From contig CM076259.1 of NCBI GenBank assembly GCA_038380795.1, positions 61,957,938 through 62,021,937 on the forward strand: 64,000 nucleotides of DNA, written 5' to 3'. The first letter of the stretch is position 1. Every line of letters starts with the position of its first letter. Shown piece by piece: positions 25,446 through 37,320 of this stretch. The notes under the pieces were generated by a model. That model was not told the DNA's origin. It ran no database searches and saw nothing but the letters and a program-made list of their open reading frames with translations. The stretch comes from Pyrocephalus nanus. Lineage: Eukaryota; Chordata; Aves; Passeriformes; Tyrannidae. The position numbers and the translations under genes are program-made.

Positions 25446-28400
25446 TCAAAGAAAGCTGGGCAGCTGAGTTACTGAAACCTGCCTTAGAATAAGGTAGAAG
25501 GAGATGACCAAGGGTTAGATGACCCTGACTATCAAGTGTGTTGCCTTGACAAATAGTAATTGCTTGACAATTGCTCTAGGCTTGGAAAACATATGTTATC
25601 CTGTTCCTGCTGTATCCACTGATAGAGATTGTTTTCATTACACATACTGGATATTTCTAACTGCACTGAACCTACTGATGTGTGAAAACAGATAAGTTCA
25701 AACTAGAGGTCTCAAACTTGAAAGTCTCTGCTTTGTTTGAGTTATTCCTTTTGGCTAGCGGGTGTCTGTCTTTAACTCAAGAATCAGTCTCTATCCAGCA
25801 TCTACAGTGGTCTTTGGAATGCGCTTTTTTTTTTTTTTTTTGAATACTGTCTTTGTTAGAGCTGCAGAAGTTTCAGTGAAAGAATATCTCAGTTTTGTGC
25901 TTCGAGAATGCTATTGTAATAATTATTTCCTTGTATAGATTTCAGCAGTAAGGCTGTGGGACACATTAAAGAGCAGTCCACACTCACAGCTCAGTATTTA
26001 AGGCATATGCAGAAGTTCAGCATTAATTACATATTTTGTACACTGTAAGAACTTAAATTTTTTGTCTGTACTGTACCAGAACTTCCTCTTTAACTACTGC
26101 CTACAGTTACTGTTTCCTCCCCTTTCAGCAAAAGTTTTAGTGATAACATGAACATGAGCCTCTTTCAGTTGAACACAATTTTATTTTATTCAAAATAAAG
26201 TATTCCTTTTTCTGAAAAGTTGCTGGGACTCTCCCTGTAATAATCTTATCTTTTTTTGCATTTCTTATTCCTTAACACGTCTGCTTAAGTATTGAGAAAC
26301 TTCTCAGTTCGAGAAAGGCAGTAGAGAAACACAGAAGATTATAGGAAATTTTGGGGGTATAGATTGCTAATATAAAAGAAAGGAAAGGTAGGCAGGATGC
26401 AATGTATAGCATATATTTAACATATGCAATATAACCTCTCGTGGTTAGAGAGGTGTATGCTTGCTGTATTAAAGGAAAGGCGGCAGGAGTCTGTCAGAGG
26501 TCAATACATGGTCACTCATGACCTCAGGGGCATAGACATGTAGAATCCTTGTGACATGATTTGCAAGAGAATGTGTGGGCTTTGATTCATTCATTTACAC
26601 AGCATCAGAAAGTAAATAGGAGACTGCTTTCTTATTTGATGAAGACTTCAGTCATCCAATTCAACATCTTCTGTTAAACATCTTATCTTTCCCTCCATTT
26701 TCATGTGCCTCTTGCATATTTCCAGCAGGCTCTCCCTTTAGAAGGATGACTCTTATGCATGAGAAAAGGAGAGTTTTGCTACTACTTGTAAATTTGTTGT
26801 CATATAACACAACCTGTCATGATTTTAATTCTTGCTTTCAAATGAAAGCAAATCTGCCAGTCTATGTGTTGAAACTGTGTATTATTAACAACTAAAATTG
26901 TAATACCTAGGTGTAATATAAAGCTTTTTATCTATAGACCTCAAGCTTCTTTTAAGCCTTGAATGAGATTTTGGTCCTTGTAAAACTCTCTGAGCTCAGG
27001 TAGAAGTGGCTGAGGCAAGATTAAACAGGATTTATACCTTCTCACTGCTGGGCCTCTTGACAGATAATACAGCTCTTCTAGCCTCTGAGTGCCAACTGCC
27101 TCAGCCCAGCATTTAAGCAGTGCTTTGTGCAGACTCTTCCACTGCATCAAACTTCCCCTATTCCAACAGGAGGAGGCTCATGGCTTCCTTCCACAGTTCC
27201 TCCAGGAGGATCCCTGGTGAGATATGGGGCTTTAAGTGCCCTTTCCCAGTTCAGGTCTTCATATCTAATGTGAAGAGTGTGGAAGACTGGTATGTGGAGA
27301 TGTGATACAGCATGAGAACTCCTTTAAGAGAGATCTTTGTGGCTGGATTAGCCTTTTGACATTCAGTAGTCACTGCTAACTAGGTATCTTGCCTCAGGAA
27401 CTGTGACTTTTATATTTTGAAAAGGACAAATATAGGTAAACAAAATATTGCTAAACACTTATTTCAGATCTTACCTATTTTAGACTTTTTATAACCCTAG
27501 GATGTGTAGCATTAGTGCATCCTATAAGCATTATTTTGTCTCTTAGATTCAATGAGATGTAGAACAGTTTTAATTGTCCCTATCTTAGAATCAAAAAGGC
27601 AGTGGTGAAATTCTGAGTTGAGGGCAGGATTATGACGCTTGTTTAAACTCCCATTCCAAACCTTGGCCAAAACACCATATATTTTCTACCTTGGTGTAGA
27701 TTTAACATCAGCAGTATGATTTAACTTGAAGTGTCTAAAGGACCAATAAGTAGCAATCTGTGCTCCGATAGTAGGATAAAAGAGAGAGTGATTATATTCT
27801 GTAATGTGTTAATCAATCCAGTTTATTTAAGCATGTTCAGGAAATTATCCTAAGTTGCTTAATTTCTTTTTTAATTTGTTTACAGGTCTACTTTACCTGT
27901 AGTGCTGACCTATTGTGATAGTTTGTTTTTTATGACTTGCATCAAGTGTGAAGCTTTCAAAGCCATGTGTCAAAGGTAAGTTATTTCAATAATATTGTTG
28001 TTCGTATATGTCTCTAAAAATATTGTGTGTTTATGGGAGAAGTTTTCATCGCTCACTTGAAGGCTCAGCTTTGTTGATAAGTCACGGTGCTGACTAAAGG
28101 ATGTTATGAAGCAGTATGAGCTCCTGCAGGGAGCTCTGAAAGAGATTTTCTCCCAGTGCTTGCCAATATACTGAGGAAGTGTGCGTACTGCACCAGCTTT
28201 TAAAATAGTGCAACCTGATCCTTTCTTTACAGCTCAAGGGGTGGGGGTGGGGAGCAGAGGTGAAAGAATAGTAGCCCAGATCCTTCTTCCCCTTTTGGGT
28301 CTGGTTTTCTCTATTGAGTGAAGAGAGCATTAATTGAGCATGACCATTATGAGAAGGTACCCTCTGCTCTCACCCTTCACATTTCTTGTGACATAGGCCA

Positions 28401-30560
28401 GGTTTAATCTAGTCTGTGTTAGGAGAAACTAAATACACTTTACAGTGTCATAATGAGCTTCCCCCTCATTTTCATTTTCCCTCACTGGTATGTAAATCAT
28501 TGCTTGTAAGGGATTAAAATTTGTAGGAGTTACGAAACCAAAGTGATTGCACTAATGTAGTTAGTTAGTCTGCAGTGTTTGTCACTCTGCTTAGTGTTGT
28601 AAAACTGAGATGAAATGCACTTCAAATCAAAAGAGACTATTTAATATTCCTCTGTCCAACTAATAAAAGTAAAATTGACAAGCTAAAGAAAGTGCTAAAC
28701 AAATCATTTAAAACCAGGATGGACAATGTACAAGTCAGGAAATTGTTTTTGTTGAGAGTTTCACTTTTGGGTAGGGTTTTAAAAGTTACCCAGTTATAGG
28801 AGTTTATAGATTTAATTTGGAAAGACTACCAAAATTAATATTTAGTCGGTAGTTGTGACAGCCAATCAGTACACTGTTATACAGTGGAATCTTTGTGAAA
28901 TTTACTGTTTTATAAGAAAGGATTTTCATGCAAATACCACATTCAGCCAGAAATGAGGATACTAAGAGTCCTGAAAAAGTACAGTGGTTTCAATATTCTG
29001 TTTCAGTAGCTAGTGTTGCCTAGTTTTCAGCATATTTATTTTTTACTTCTTCATGCAGTCTAAAGGCATATTTCTCATCTGATGAGCTACTACTGATTTC
29101 CTAATTTCTGTTTCCATTTTCCAAAATATTTGTTTGTACCTGTAATCCATTCTGAGAGCACTTTTATCATCCATGCTAAGTGTATATTGGGTACACATTT
29201 TGAAGTAATGCCCTGATTAATAATATCTATACTTACTCAGAATGTTAGCTGTACATGTAGAAATATGAATGAAAACTACTATAGTGCTTAAAAATATTCA
29301 TAAATATATATTGATTTTTATGAACTATTAATGCCCAATTTGAAACTGTTCTATTACACATCTATCAATATAGCTAGAGGCTTAGACTCAGAATCCAGAA
29401 GTAGCTTTAAGAGAAGGGACTGAGGAAAGTAATACTCCTCATTTCCAAATAACTAAAAATGAAACCTGCGTAAAGGTTTATCCAAGAATGCGATCAGTCT
29501 TCAGTTAGAAGGATCATGCCATCACTGGCTAACTGCTGGAAAGGAAGAGAGAGTTTTCTTTTCTTAACCACTTTCCATAAAACACCAGTTACTATAAAAG
29601 GATAGCTGGAACTCTGCTGCTTTCTTCCCGTGCCTCAGGCTCCATTTTTTTAAACTTTTTTTTCTCCCCTCGGTATCTTATTCATTGTAAATAACTACTG
29701 CACTTTCCTGCTGTTAATAGTATTGTCATATGGCTGCAACAACATAAAATGGACACTTTGAATAACATAAGAGCTGGGTAGGAGCTTCTAAAATCAGTAA
29801 CTGGACTTAGAGTCTTGTTAGTTATGCATGGCTGCTGCTTGTTAAAGTGCTACTGTGCAAAAGCTGAAACACTGGAACTGCCTGCTTGCAGAACCAGGAA
29901 AACTATGCTGTCTGAATCAGTCAAACTTCCAAATGCAAGTTAGCAACACCCTTTACAAATGAAAAGATATAAATGTGTTTAGAGTTTTAAACGAAAGCTG
30001 TAGAAATCCATAGCACAGGCAGGCCCTTATGGTCACCAGAGAAAACTGCTTGTTATCATTGGGAATTATGGGGCTGCATTTTTTTAAAAGAACTGGTGGG
30101 TGAAGTACAGACTTAGGTTGCAAAAAAAATTAAAAAGTATCAGACACCAAAGGGTATAGTCAGAGTAGTCACAGATACAATACTACTGCAGGAGTTGACT
30201 GATAATCTTTTTCAAGTGTGAAAGAGGAAAGGAATGGTCATTCAGATAATCATGTGCTAAATTACTCATTTATATACTTTAAGTATCAAAAGAAAAGCAT
30301 ACTTAGATAAATTAATCATAAGCAAGTCTTACTTTTATAAACAAACAAAAAAAATCGTCTTGATCTTGCAGACCTAAAAAGCCTCCATACTGTAACATAA
30401 AATTAAACAAAAACTACATACTGTATATATTAACATACAGGTTTCAACTTCCCAGTGAGTTAATACAAATTCACTTTTCTTTGAACTCTAGTATCCCAGA
30501 TCTAATCTCCAATGCTTTTTGATAGTTAAACTAGAAAGAGTTATCAACATGAGAAGGTGG
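25446..30560. other. AT-rich non-coding sequence
   Basis: No gene or repeat family recognised. Notable details are a poly(T) run at about 25,827-25,842 and a short possible exon at 27,170-27,216 described separately. Other ORFs are short and without motifs. Confidence 0.55.
27170..27216 (+). other. Weak candidate internal exon
   Basis: A pyrimidine-rich tract ends in CCAACAG at 27,163-27,169. It is followed by 47 nt open in one frame (EEAHGFLPQFLQEDP), then the donor CTG|GTGAGA. Splice sites are plausible on both sides. The piece is short and of a length not divisible by three, so chance is quite possible. Confidence 0.15.
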
Positions 30561-30561
30561 G

Positions 30562-30614
30562 TATGTGTGTGTGCATAGATTTATACACACACACATGCAT
30601 ATATATATATACAC
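30562..30614. repeat. Compound (GT)/(AC)/(AT) microsatellite
   Basis: Short runs of GTGTGTGTG, then ACACACACAC, then ATATATATATATA follow one another. This is simple-sequence DNA with no coding role. Confidence 0.85.
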
Positions 30615-32529
30615 CTTGTTCCATAATAGGTTAATTTAAGATATACATATGTAATACAGAAAAAATATGCTGATATTTTAATTGCTGAACACTAATACTT
30701 TTACATGTGGGATATTGAATTGACATTTGTTTATCATCTCTGGGAGTGTGGCAGATCTATGGAACAAATAATATCAATTCAAGGCCAGAATTTGAGGACA
30801 AAGTGGGTTTGAAGTACACAGAAACTTAGCTCATGGTGATGGGAATTGGCTCCAGTTTCTGTGCCTCAGTCAATTAAGCCACATCCCTACCCAAGCTGCT
30901 TTGTCAATCCACCTAGTACATCTACCTACCTTTTGTTTTCAGAAAACAGGCAGTGTTGGGGCTTGCTTTCTACTGTTGCCACTTTGATTTCTCTCTGTGA
31001 CAAGCTCCAGAGACACAAAGGCAGCCTGGCAGCAACACTCAAGCTCCAAGTGCAGCAAAAGCAGGGAGCCTGCAGGAGCCAGTCACAGCTCTCGGGCACT
31101 GGCCAACCCCTTGCCTGTAGAAGTTAGCATGCTTAAGCTGACACTGATCCCTCAAGGGACTAGCTACCAGCTAAACAAAACTGGAGCACAGGGCTAGCCA
31201 AGCATAGATTCTCTGTGACCCTGTGTCAGGACCTGTCATCCTGTTGTAAAAGCCAGCTATGTTACCTCCTTGCCCTTTGAGACTTCCAGGGAATCCCCAA
31301 GTAAAAGGCAGGGGAGGGGAGTTATCTACATCTCCATGTCTCTGGCCCAAACTTTTTTAAAAAAACCAAACAAACAAAAAACCAAGATAATAAAATACTT
31401 TAAGAAGGCATATTCACTTCTTAAATGAAGGCTTACTACAATAAAGCAAGAATAATTTGCTCCATTAATTATAGATAATGGAAAATGTGGCAGCATCTAT
31501 GTGGTTAAAGAAGTGAGCATACTGTCACTGATGGTATCGCGACTGTTGTATACAGCTGGGAAAGGCAGACATTTGAATGAATATTACTGGTAGGTAAGAA
31601 TATTTAGAAGCCAGGAGTTCTGTAAAGGCTATTAAATATGCTGAGGGTAGAAATCCTCATTTGCTTGTGCAGAGGAAATAGAGCAAAGATACACCACAGC
31701 AGAGAAAGCTAGCAGGACAAAGGAGATACTATTGACTCATTCCAGACTGCCGACTTAGCAGCTCAACTTTGTTTCCTTTTAACTTTTGTAACAGTAGGAG
31801 CTCAAAGCTTCTGAGTGTATTTTCTGCACAAATAGAAACACCCAGACTTCAAAAAGTAGTAGGCTTTGAAGAAACCCAAACCATTAACACATTAAAAACT
31901 GTGTGTACTATTAAACAGGGCTTCATGGTTACTTGAATTTTGCAACAAGTAAAGGCTAATGTTTTAGTAATAATTTTTACACTGCTGCATTCTGGCGGAC
32001 AATTCTTGAGAAATACCAGTTTGTAAAGCACTTTTTGTTGTTTTTAGTGTGATACAATTTTATTGACTTTACAGTGGGTAAGTACTGCTTCAATATTTTC
32101 ACAAACTGAGTAAGCCCTACAGACACTTTTTCCCAACACAGTAGCATATTGCAACAAGTTTCTAACCCTATAACATTACACTTGTAACACTGGGGAAAGC
32201 ATACGATGTGTGGAATCTAGGTTTTGTCCTCGGTGCTTAAATCTATATATCCCTTTAAACAAAAACAACAACAACAAAATTTTTTATTGTCCAGTCTGGA
32301 CAATGGAGTGTCCAGGGCCACCAATATGACAGCTTTTACACCGACGATTTCCCTGTGCCAGTGTCACTTAAGGAGCATGCTTCCCTGCAAGAAACCGGTC
32401 CCCGCGTCCCAGCTCGCTCTCAGAGGGGTGTCCCGGACTCAAGTGAGCGGTATAACTTCTCAGACACACCACGCTTACAAATATACCTCGTCTCTCCCGC
32501 GAGAAACCCCTTCTCGAGCGTATAGTAAG
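30615..32529. other. Non-coding sequence approaching the CpG-rich block
   Basis: A G+C-richer, CpG-poor section at about 30,830-31,330 includes ORFs of 93 and 66 codons in overlapping frames. Neither shows a domain, and the section could be an old transposon fragment. The remainder is AT-rich. G+C rises steadily after about 32,320. Confidence 0.5.
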
Positions 32530-32534
32530 CGCTT

Positions 32535-32554
32535 AAAACGTCATAAAACGTCAT
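32535..32554. promoter_or_regulatory. Two tandem CRE half-sites
   Basis: AAAACGTCAT is present twice in immediate succession (32535-32544 and 32545-32554), placing two ACGTCA half-CREs exactly 10 bp apart, one helical turn. Such sites bind CREB/ATF-family bZIP factors. They lie at the upstream edge of the CpG-rich block. Confidence 0.5.
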
Positions 32555-32807
32555 AAACGCAAACTAATCGGCATCGTGTAAACCACGCTGGTGCTGGGGC
32601 GTGTGAGTTGGATTTAACTTTTGAAGTGTGTAGTGTCGGGCTCGGCCGGGCTCTGCATGCCCCCCTCCCCCTCCCCGCGGGGCCGCGCACGGCCGCGGTG
32701 CCCGCGGGGCGCGGAGCGGGGGCAGGAGCGGGCGGGGCGCCCCTGTTCTGCCGCGGCGTCGGGGGGCCGCGCCCCCCCCCGTTGGCGCGGCGGGCTGTCA
32801 CTCAGGC

Positions 32808-32815
32808 GACGTCAC
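32808..32815. promoter_or_regulatory. CRE-like site
   Basis: CGACGTCA, followed by C, matches the palindromic CRE TGACGTCA at seven of eight positions and lies inside the CpG island. Together with the half-sites at 32535-32554 it suggests CREB/ATF input to this promoter. Confidence 0.5.
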
Positions 32816-32851
32816 AATACGGCTGTGTGAGCGCTGTAAACACTCGGGCGG

Positions 32852-32853
<2 letters not shown>

Positions 32854-32928
<75 letters not shown>
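32854..32928. repeat. (GT)n microsatellite, about 37 units
   Basis: This is an uninterrupted GT/AC dinucleotide tract of 75 bp inside the CpG island, starting about 40 bp downstream of the CRE-like site. Long GT tracts can adopt Z-DNA and are usually length-polymorphic. Confidence 0.97.
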
Positions 32929-32932
<4 letters not shown>

Positions 32933-33398
32933 ACGCGGGGGAGCGCCTCTCCACCCCCTATCCCCCCCCTCCAGTGTGGCACCGAGCCGGCGCGGGGGGG
33001 GGTGGGTGTGAGGCGCGCCCCCGGTTGTTTCCCTGCGCGCATGGTAGCGGCACGAAAGGTAGCATCACTGGAGCAGGGGATGATGTAATTCTCCCTCCGG
33101 CCAGTGACTGCCTGCGCTTGCACCGATCCTACTTGCAAACCGGAGGGGGGTGGTTGTTTTACGCGTGATCGTATCAACATCTCCTGACCGCGCACCCCCC
33201 CGCCCCCCTCCTTAATCCCCCCCGCTCATCCCTCCCCTCCGCGGGGCACGGAGGAGGGATGGGGTTGTGGGGGAGGAGGGGAGCCCCGCGCCGTGTGTGA
33301 AGGGTAAACACGCCAGTGAGCGCCGCGCCGAGCGGTAAACAAGTCTAAGGTGCCCTCCCGCCGCACGGCAACTTGCAGCGGGCGGGGTGTTCCCCCCC

Positions 33399-33427
33399 CC
33401 GCACACACACACGCACGCACACACACT
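33399..33427. repeat. (CA)n/(CGCA) simple repeat
   Basis: A short CACACACACGCACGCACACA tract lies within the CpG island. Confidence 0.9.
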
Positions 33428-34023
33428 TCCCCTTAACAAAAGCCCGTTTAATATCAGCGTCAGCTTTTGTTCGGCGGGCAGCGGCAGCCGTCCCCTCTCC
33501 CGATCACCTTATTTCACCAGTCGCCCTCCCCAGTCAAATCCGCGGGGCCCCCACGCCCCGTCCCCCCTGCGCGCATCCCCACTCGCTCCGTGGCGCTGTC
33601 CCCTCGCCGCACTAAGCGCCTCCGAACCTCCCCCCCCTTCCCGGAGCTCCCGGTCCCTGCTGCCCGTTCTCTGGAGCAGCAGGCAGGTAGGCGAGCAGGC
33701 AGCCCCCCAACCCCCCGAAAAGGCGGCCGCTAAATGGCACTTACTGTCAGCAGAGAGGGTGAGGGGGAAAGCTCTTCTCTCAATGCGAAAGCAAAACAGC
33801 CACTCGCAGGACGTTGCCAGCATAGGAGACAGCGAGGGGAAAAAAAAAAAAATCTTCCAGTAGGGGGGGGAGTGGGGGGGGAGGGGGAGGAAAGAGGGGG
33901 AGGATTCGCCTTTAAACCGGAGAAAAATAAAATCAAAAAATAACCGTGTGTATTCCCCCCCCCCAGTTGCCTTTTTTGTGCAGTTTCAGCAAAGCTGCGA
34001 GGAAGTTGGTCCTTTTGTTCCAC

Positions 34024-34032
34024 TATTTATAG
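34024..34032 (+). promoter_or_regulatory. TATA-like element
   Basis: TATTTATAG lies about 90 bp upstream of the GC boxes within the island. If used, it would place a plus-strand start near 34,055. No transcript support is available. Confidence 0.25.
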
Positions 34033-34119
34033 ATTGCGTCAACATTGCGAAAAGGAGAAGGCGGAGCGGTGGCACTTACTCCTCACCGAGGGGTGGTGGG
34101 GGGAAGATATCGGGGTGGA

Positions 34120-34134
34120 GGGGCGGGGCGGGGC
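34120..34134. promoter_or_regulatory. Tandem GC boxes (Sp1/KLF type)
   Basis: Two overlapping GGGGCGGGG motifs occur back to back inside the CpG island. Confidence 0.55.
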
Positions 34135-34855
34135 AGCGGGGGGACATACAAGCCCAGCGAGTACAAGCGACTTCAGGGCTCTTCCCCACCCGGCGCCGCT
34201 GCCTCCGCCGCCGCGACCACGGGGGGAACCGGGCGGCGCGGCAGCGGCAGCGGCGGCGGGAGAACCGCGGCGCTTCCCCGCCCGGCTGCCGCCGCACAGC
34301 ACCGCCCCGCGGGCGGCGAGGCGAGGCGCGCCGAGCTGGGCGGCGCGGACACGGCGAGGGCCCCGCCGCTCGGTTCGGTGCTCGCCGGCTCGCCGGTACC
34401 CTCCATCTCCATTTCCCGGCAGAACCTGTTGCGAACCCCCTCGGCTTGGAGCTCCGGAGGGCAGGTGCACGCACGGCCCGGCTCCGTTTTCTTTACGGCG
34501 CGGCCCCGAAGGGTTAATCTGGGGAGCCGAGAGGAAAACATTTTAAAACTTGGGGGTCGTGAAACTTAAAAGTCTCTTCTCTGCCACCGGAGAAGGAGCG
34601 GGAGGAAGGGAACCATCGCTTTGCTGGCCGAAGGCCAATATTTCTAAATTGAATGTAAACAAAGAAAACTGCAAACACCAGAGGAGGGCCTTCCACTGCC
34701 TCCAAGGAACGTGTTCCCAAAGGGGTGCCGAGCTTTGCCGACCCCTCGTTTCCCTCCCGGTCCTGAGCGCTCACGGTCACCTCGGCCACCGCCCTCGAGT
34801 GCTGCGGTACGGAGGAAACTTTCCGCTGGCGGGGACGGCACAGGGTAGCAAGCCT

Positions 34856-34977
34856 GGGGGGGGGGGGGGGGGAAATGTTCTTTTTCTTTTCCCTTTCAAC
34901 TGTTTTTTTTTTTTTTTTTTTTTTTTTAATTGTGGTGTGGGTTTTTTTTTTTTAATTTTTTTTTTTTTTTTTTTTTT
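34856..34977. repeat. Homopolymer tract cluster: poly(G)17, then two long poly(T) runs
   Basis: A run of 17 G (34856-34872) is followed by T runs at 34903-34927 and 34942-34977, the last broken only by AA. Runs of this kind are prone to sequencing and assembly error, and to forming alternative DNA structures. Confidence 0.95.
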
Positions 34978-35620
34978 GGAGAGCGAGGGCTCGTCCCTTC
35001 CGCCCCAGGAGGCAGAGCCGCCGTGCCCCGGGCGGGCGGAGGCCGGGATCGGGCTTGCCCAAACTTGCCGAGCGCTCCCGGCTCCGGCCTCGGGGCTCCG
35101 TGGGTCTGCTGGTGCTGCTACTTGTAACATGCTCGGGGAAACATCCACGGGATTCCTGCTCGGTTGGTAAATCCTTCCGTGTTTAGACGGGGAAATCCTC
35201 CCTTGGTAGCACCCAGGCCACTGGGGTGTCACTGCGGGGTTAGAGAGGAGCTGGAGGGAAGGAGGAAGGCTGGAGGCATGTGTGACCGTGAGTGACACTG
35301 GTTGTGTGATCGTCCTAAAAGCACCCGTGATGGACTCGTGGGCGATGCGTGCGCCCAGGAGAAATACAGCCGTCGGATCGGGCGAGGTTTGGATTTTTTT
35401 CCCCTGCTCCTTGTTTTCGTGAGGTCTATGGGTGGATGAGTTCCCCTCTTACTTATGCTTCGGGACAACGGATGTCTTCGCGATGATGATTTTCTGGGGG
35501 AGAGTGCGAGTCCTTCGGAAATCTCCCCTTCCCGCCCCGCCCCAGCCCACGCACGGCCCCTGCTTGCTGGGAAGCTCCCTGAGGAGCGGGAAGCGCAGGT
35601 AATGCCTGAGGAAAGCTCCG
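34978..35620. promoter_or_regulatory. CpG-rich segment with a good splice donor
   Basis: CpG density remains high to about 35,600. The sequence GCGCAG|GTAATG at 35,593-35,604 is a good 5' splice site and could end a non-coding first exon on the plus strand (exon end 35,598). The minus-strand ORF 35229-35747 has no recognisable domain. Confidence 0.5.
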
Positions 35621-36300
35621 AGTGAATAAAATAAATTCCTTTAGTGTGGTTACTCTCTTGAAGTGTCCCTTGGTGCCGGGCTTTCCTCTCCTCTACAACT
35701 TCGTCGCCAGATCTCCGTCCCACTTCGCTGCTCTTGCGACTGAACACAACGCTTGCTCATCTTCTGTGGGCTCTCCGTGGGGACTGCGGCTATTCTTTCC
35801 TCTCTCTGGTGTCTGGGAAAACAAACAAACAAACAAACAAAAAAACAACAAACCAAAACAGAGAGAGAGAGAAAAAAGGAAATAATGAAAAAAAAAAAAA
35901 AGAAAATTAAATATTTCAAAAACGTACAGTGTTGAGTGTCACTCAAAAGATGGATCCGTCTTTTGCATACAGAACTCGTGGCAAAATTAAGCTCTTTTAA
36001 TAGCCTTTTAACTGATGGTATAAAAATTGACTGGTGGTGGAAAGTAGTAAATAGTGGTAATAAAAGAATAGACTCATACTGTGAACCGTGAATAAGCCTT
36101 CCTGGAAAGAACTGAACTAAGTAGAGAGTAGGTAGTCAATTAGCTTGCTTCTGTTCTGAAAATTTAGAAGAAAATGGAAGTGCGACGCGTTGGCACTTTT
36201 TTTTTTTTTTTTTTAAACACTCTGAGAGAAAAGAGTAAAAATAAAAAAAAATAAGGTTGTGGTGGAAATGGGCGAGATATGAGAAAAGCGAGATGTGAAA
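35621..36300. other. Lower-CpG spacer with simple repeats
   Basis: It contains an (AAAC)n tract at about 35,819-35,855, GA and poly(A) runs to 35,902, and a poly(T) run near 36,197-36,214. No gene is recognised. Confidence 0.65.
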
Positions 36301-36620
36301 GGAGTGAGTACCGAAGCGGGTATGCCCGCCCCGGGCGCTGCCCCACCGCAGCCCGGTGGCTCGGAGCCGTCGGCTGAGCTTCAGCAAAAGTCACGGCGTT
36401 CAGAAATGTTGCAACAGCACTTTGGAAGTCTCTAAAGAAAAGCTGAATTGTTGGAACTTAGGTAACTTAAGGAAACTCGTTATGACCTACATTGCTGTTC
36501 TGAGTCAGCAGCTGCAGCCCCAGCCCCGGCGGGTCCCGCTGCCGCCGCCGCGCACCCCGCGGGCGGAGCCGCCCCCCCGCCGCCGCCTGGACTCGCTGCT
36601 TCCCGGGTTTACAAACAAAC
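36301..36620. promoter_or_regulatory. CpG-rich segment
   Basis: Two CpG peaks (36,315-36,400 and 36,525-36,610) are separated by less CpG-rich DNA. The plus-strand 123-codon ORF (36356-36727) is proline-rich because of CCG/CCC runs and ends in poly(T)-encoded phenylalanines, so it is probably not a gene. Confidence 0.5.
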
Positions 36621-36732
36621 TCGCCTGGATCGAGACGGTTTCACTTCTGCCGTCAGGAATACCACCGCTGCCTTTTTTTTTTTTTTTTTCCTTTACGCCC
36701 AGGTTTGCGGACCGAGCAGACTGCTGACTCAG
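36500..36732. promoter_or_regulatory. Inverted pair of identical MARE/AP-1-type sites
   Basis: CTGAGTCAGCAG (36500-36511) and its exact complement CTGCTGACTCAG (36721-36732) flank the CpG peak. Each contains the AP-1 core TGAGTCA/TGACTCA with the TGC extension of a Maf recognition half-site. Maf, NRF2/NF-E2 or AP-1 factors would be the candidates. Confidence 0.45.
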
Positions 36733-37119
36733 TGCTGGTTTAAGCGGAGGACAAGGTCTTTTCCCCAAGTTTTTAAGAACTGTACTTTATTTTCTGAAGG
36801 GATAACGATTGTTTCCTGCACTGGACAATAGATGCCTTATTGGGGAAAGTTACTGCATGTTGTACACTGCTTTGCTCTTACGATAGAGAAGGAAACTGAA
36901 GTTCCAATCAAAAGCTTACTAAACAACTTTCCATATTTCTTCTGTAATGTAATATAAAAGTAATAGCGATTAAACTCCATATGTTCACACTGTCAAACCT
37001 CATAGCTTAATCCGGTTTGCAGCGAGCTTGGACAGTTACACTGACCGTTTATTAAACGCACAGTCAGCGCTAGGAGAAAAATTCAGAGTATTTTAACATC
37101 TTAATTTAAGTAATCTGGG

Positions 37120-37320
37120 CGCCAAGGTACCGCATCACCCCGGCCAGGCGAGGGACTGGGAAAATCATCTAGTCAGTTTCCTTGGATAGTCAGAATGACG
37201 AAAGAGTCGAGATGAAATGACCTCAGAAAACTCCGCCTTTGGAAAGCAGCGCTGGCCGCCTCTGCCTTGCCCCCCGCCGCTCCCCCTCACTTCTCACTTC
37301 TTGTTTATCGACACTCCGTT
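37120..37320. promoter_or_regulatory. Minor CpG-enriched segment
   Basis: Moderate CpG enrichment is present, including GGCGCCAAGGTACCG near 37,120. No exon is recognised. Confidence 0.35.

Larger units (their letters stand above)
32590..33740. promoter_or_regulatory. CpG island, first segment
   Basis: G+C and CpG rise sharply compared with the desert to the left. The segment has runs such as GCGGGGCCGCGCACGGCCGC near 32,676 and many unmutated CpGs, the signature of unmethylated vertebrate promoter DNA. It contains a near-perfect CRE (32808-32815) and a (GT)n tract. A donor-like CAG|GTAGGC ends a possible non-coding exon at 33,686. ORFs up to 186 codons here are low-complexity and read through the GT repeat, so I do not treat them as genes. 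Direction of transcription is not determined. Confidence 0.8.
33741..34870. promoter_or_regulatory. CpG island, densest segment
   Basis: Positions 34,180-34,420 are the most CpG-dense DNA in the window. Upstream of it are a TATA-like TATTTATAG (34024-34032) and tandem GC boxes (34120-34134). Overlapping ORFs of 120-206 codons in several frames on both strands are alanine-, arginine-, glycine- and proline-rich, as expected from random GC-rich DNA. None shows a domain. The likely role is core promoter and 5' untranslated exon of an unidentified gene. Confidence 0.75.

Noticed and set aside
32608..33195. Plus-strand ORF of 186 codons and minus-strand ORF of 127 codons
   Set aside because: Both run through the (GT)n tract, giving VCVC... 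or HTHT... peptides, with GC-driven composition on either side.
33948..34569. Overlapping plus-strand ORFs of 170-189 codons in three frames, and minus-strand ORFs of 122-143 codons
   Set aside because: All frames are open at once because CpG-rich DNA has few stops. The peptides are Arg/Ala/Gly/Pro-rich with no domain.
34550..35298. Plus-strand ORF of 206 codons and minus-strand ORF of 173 codons
   Set aside because: They span poly(G) and poly(T) runs (Gly, Phe or Lys stretches) and have no domain.
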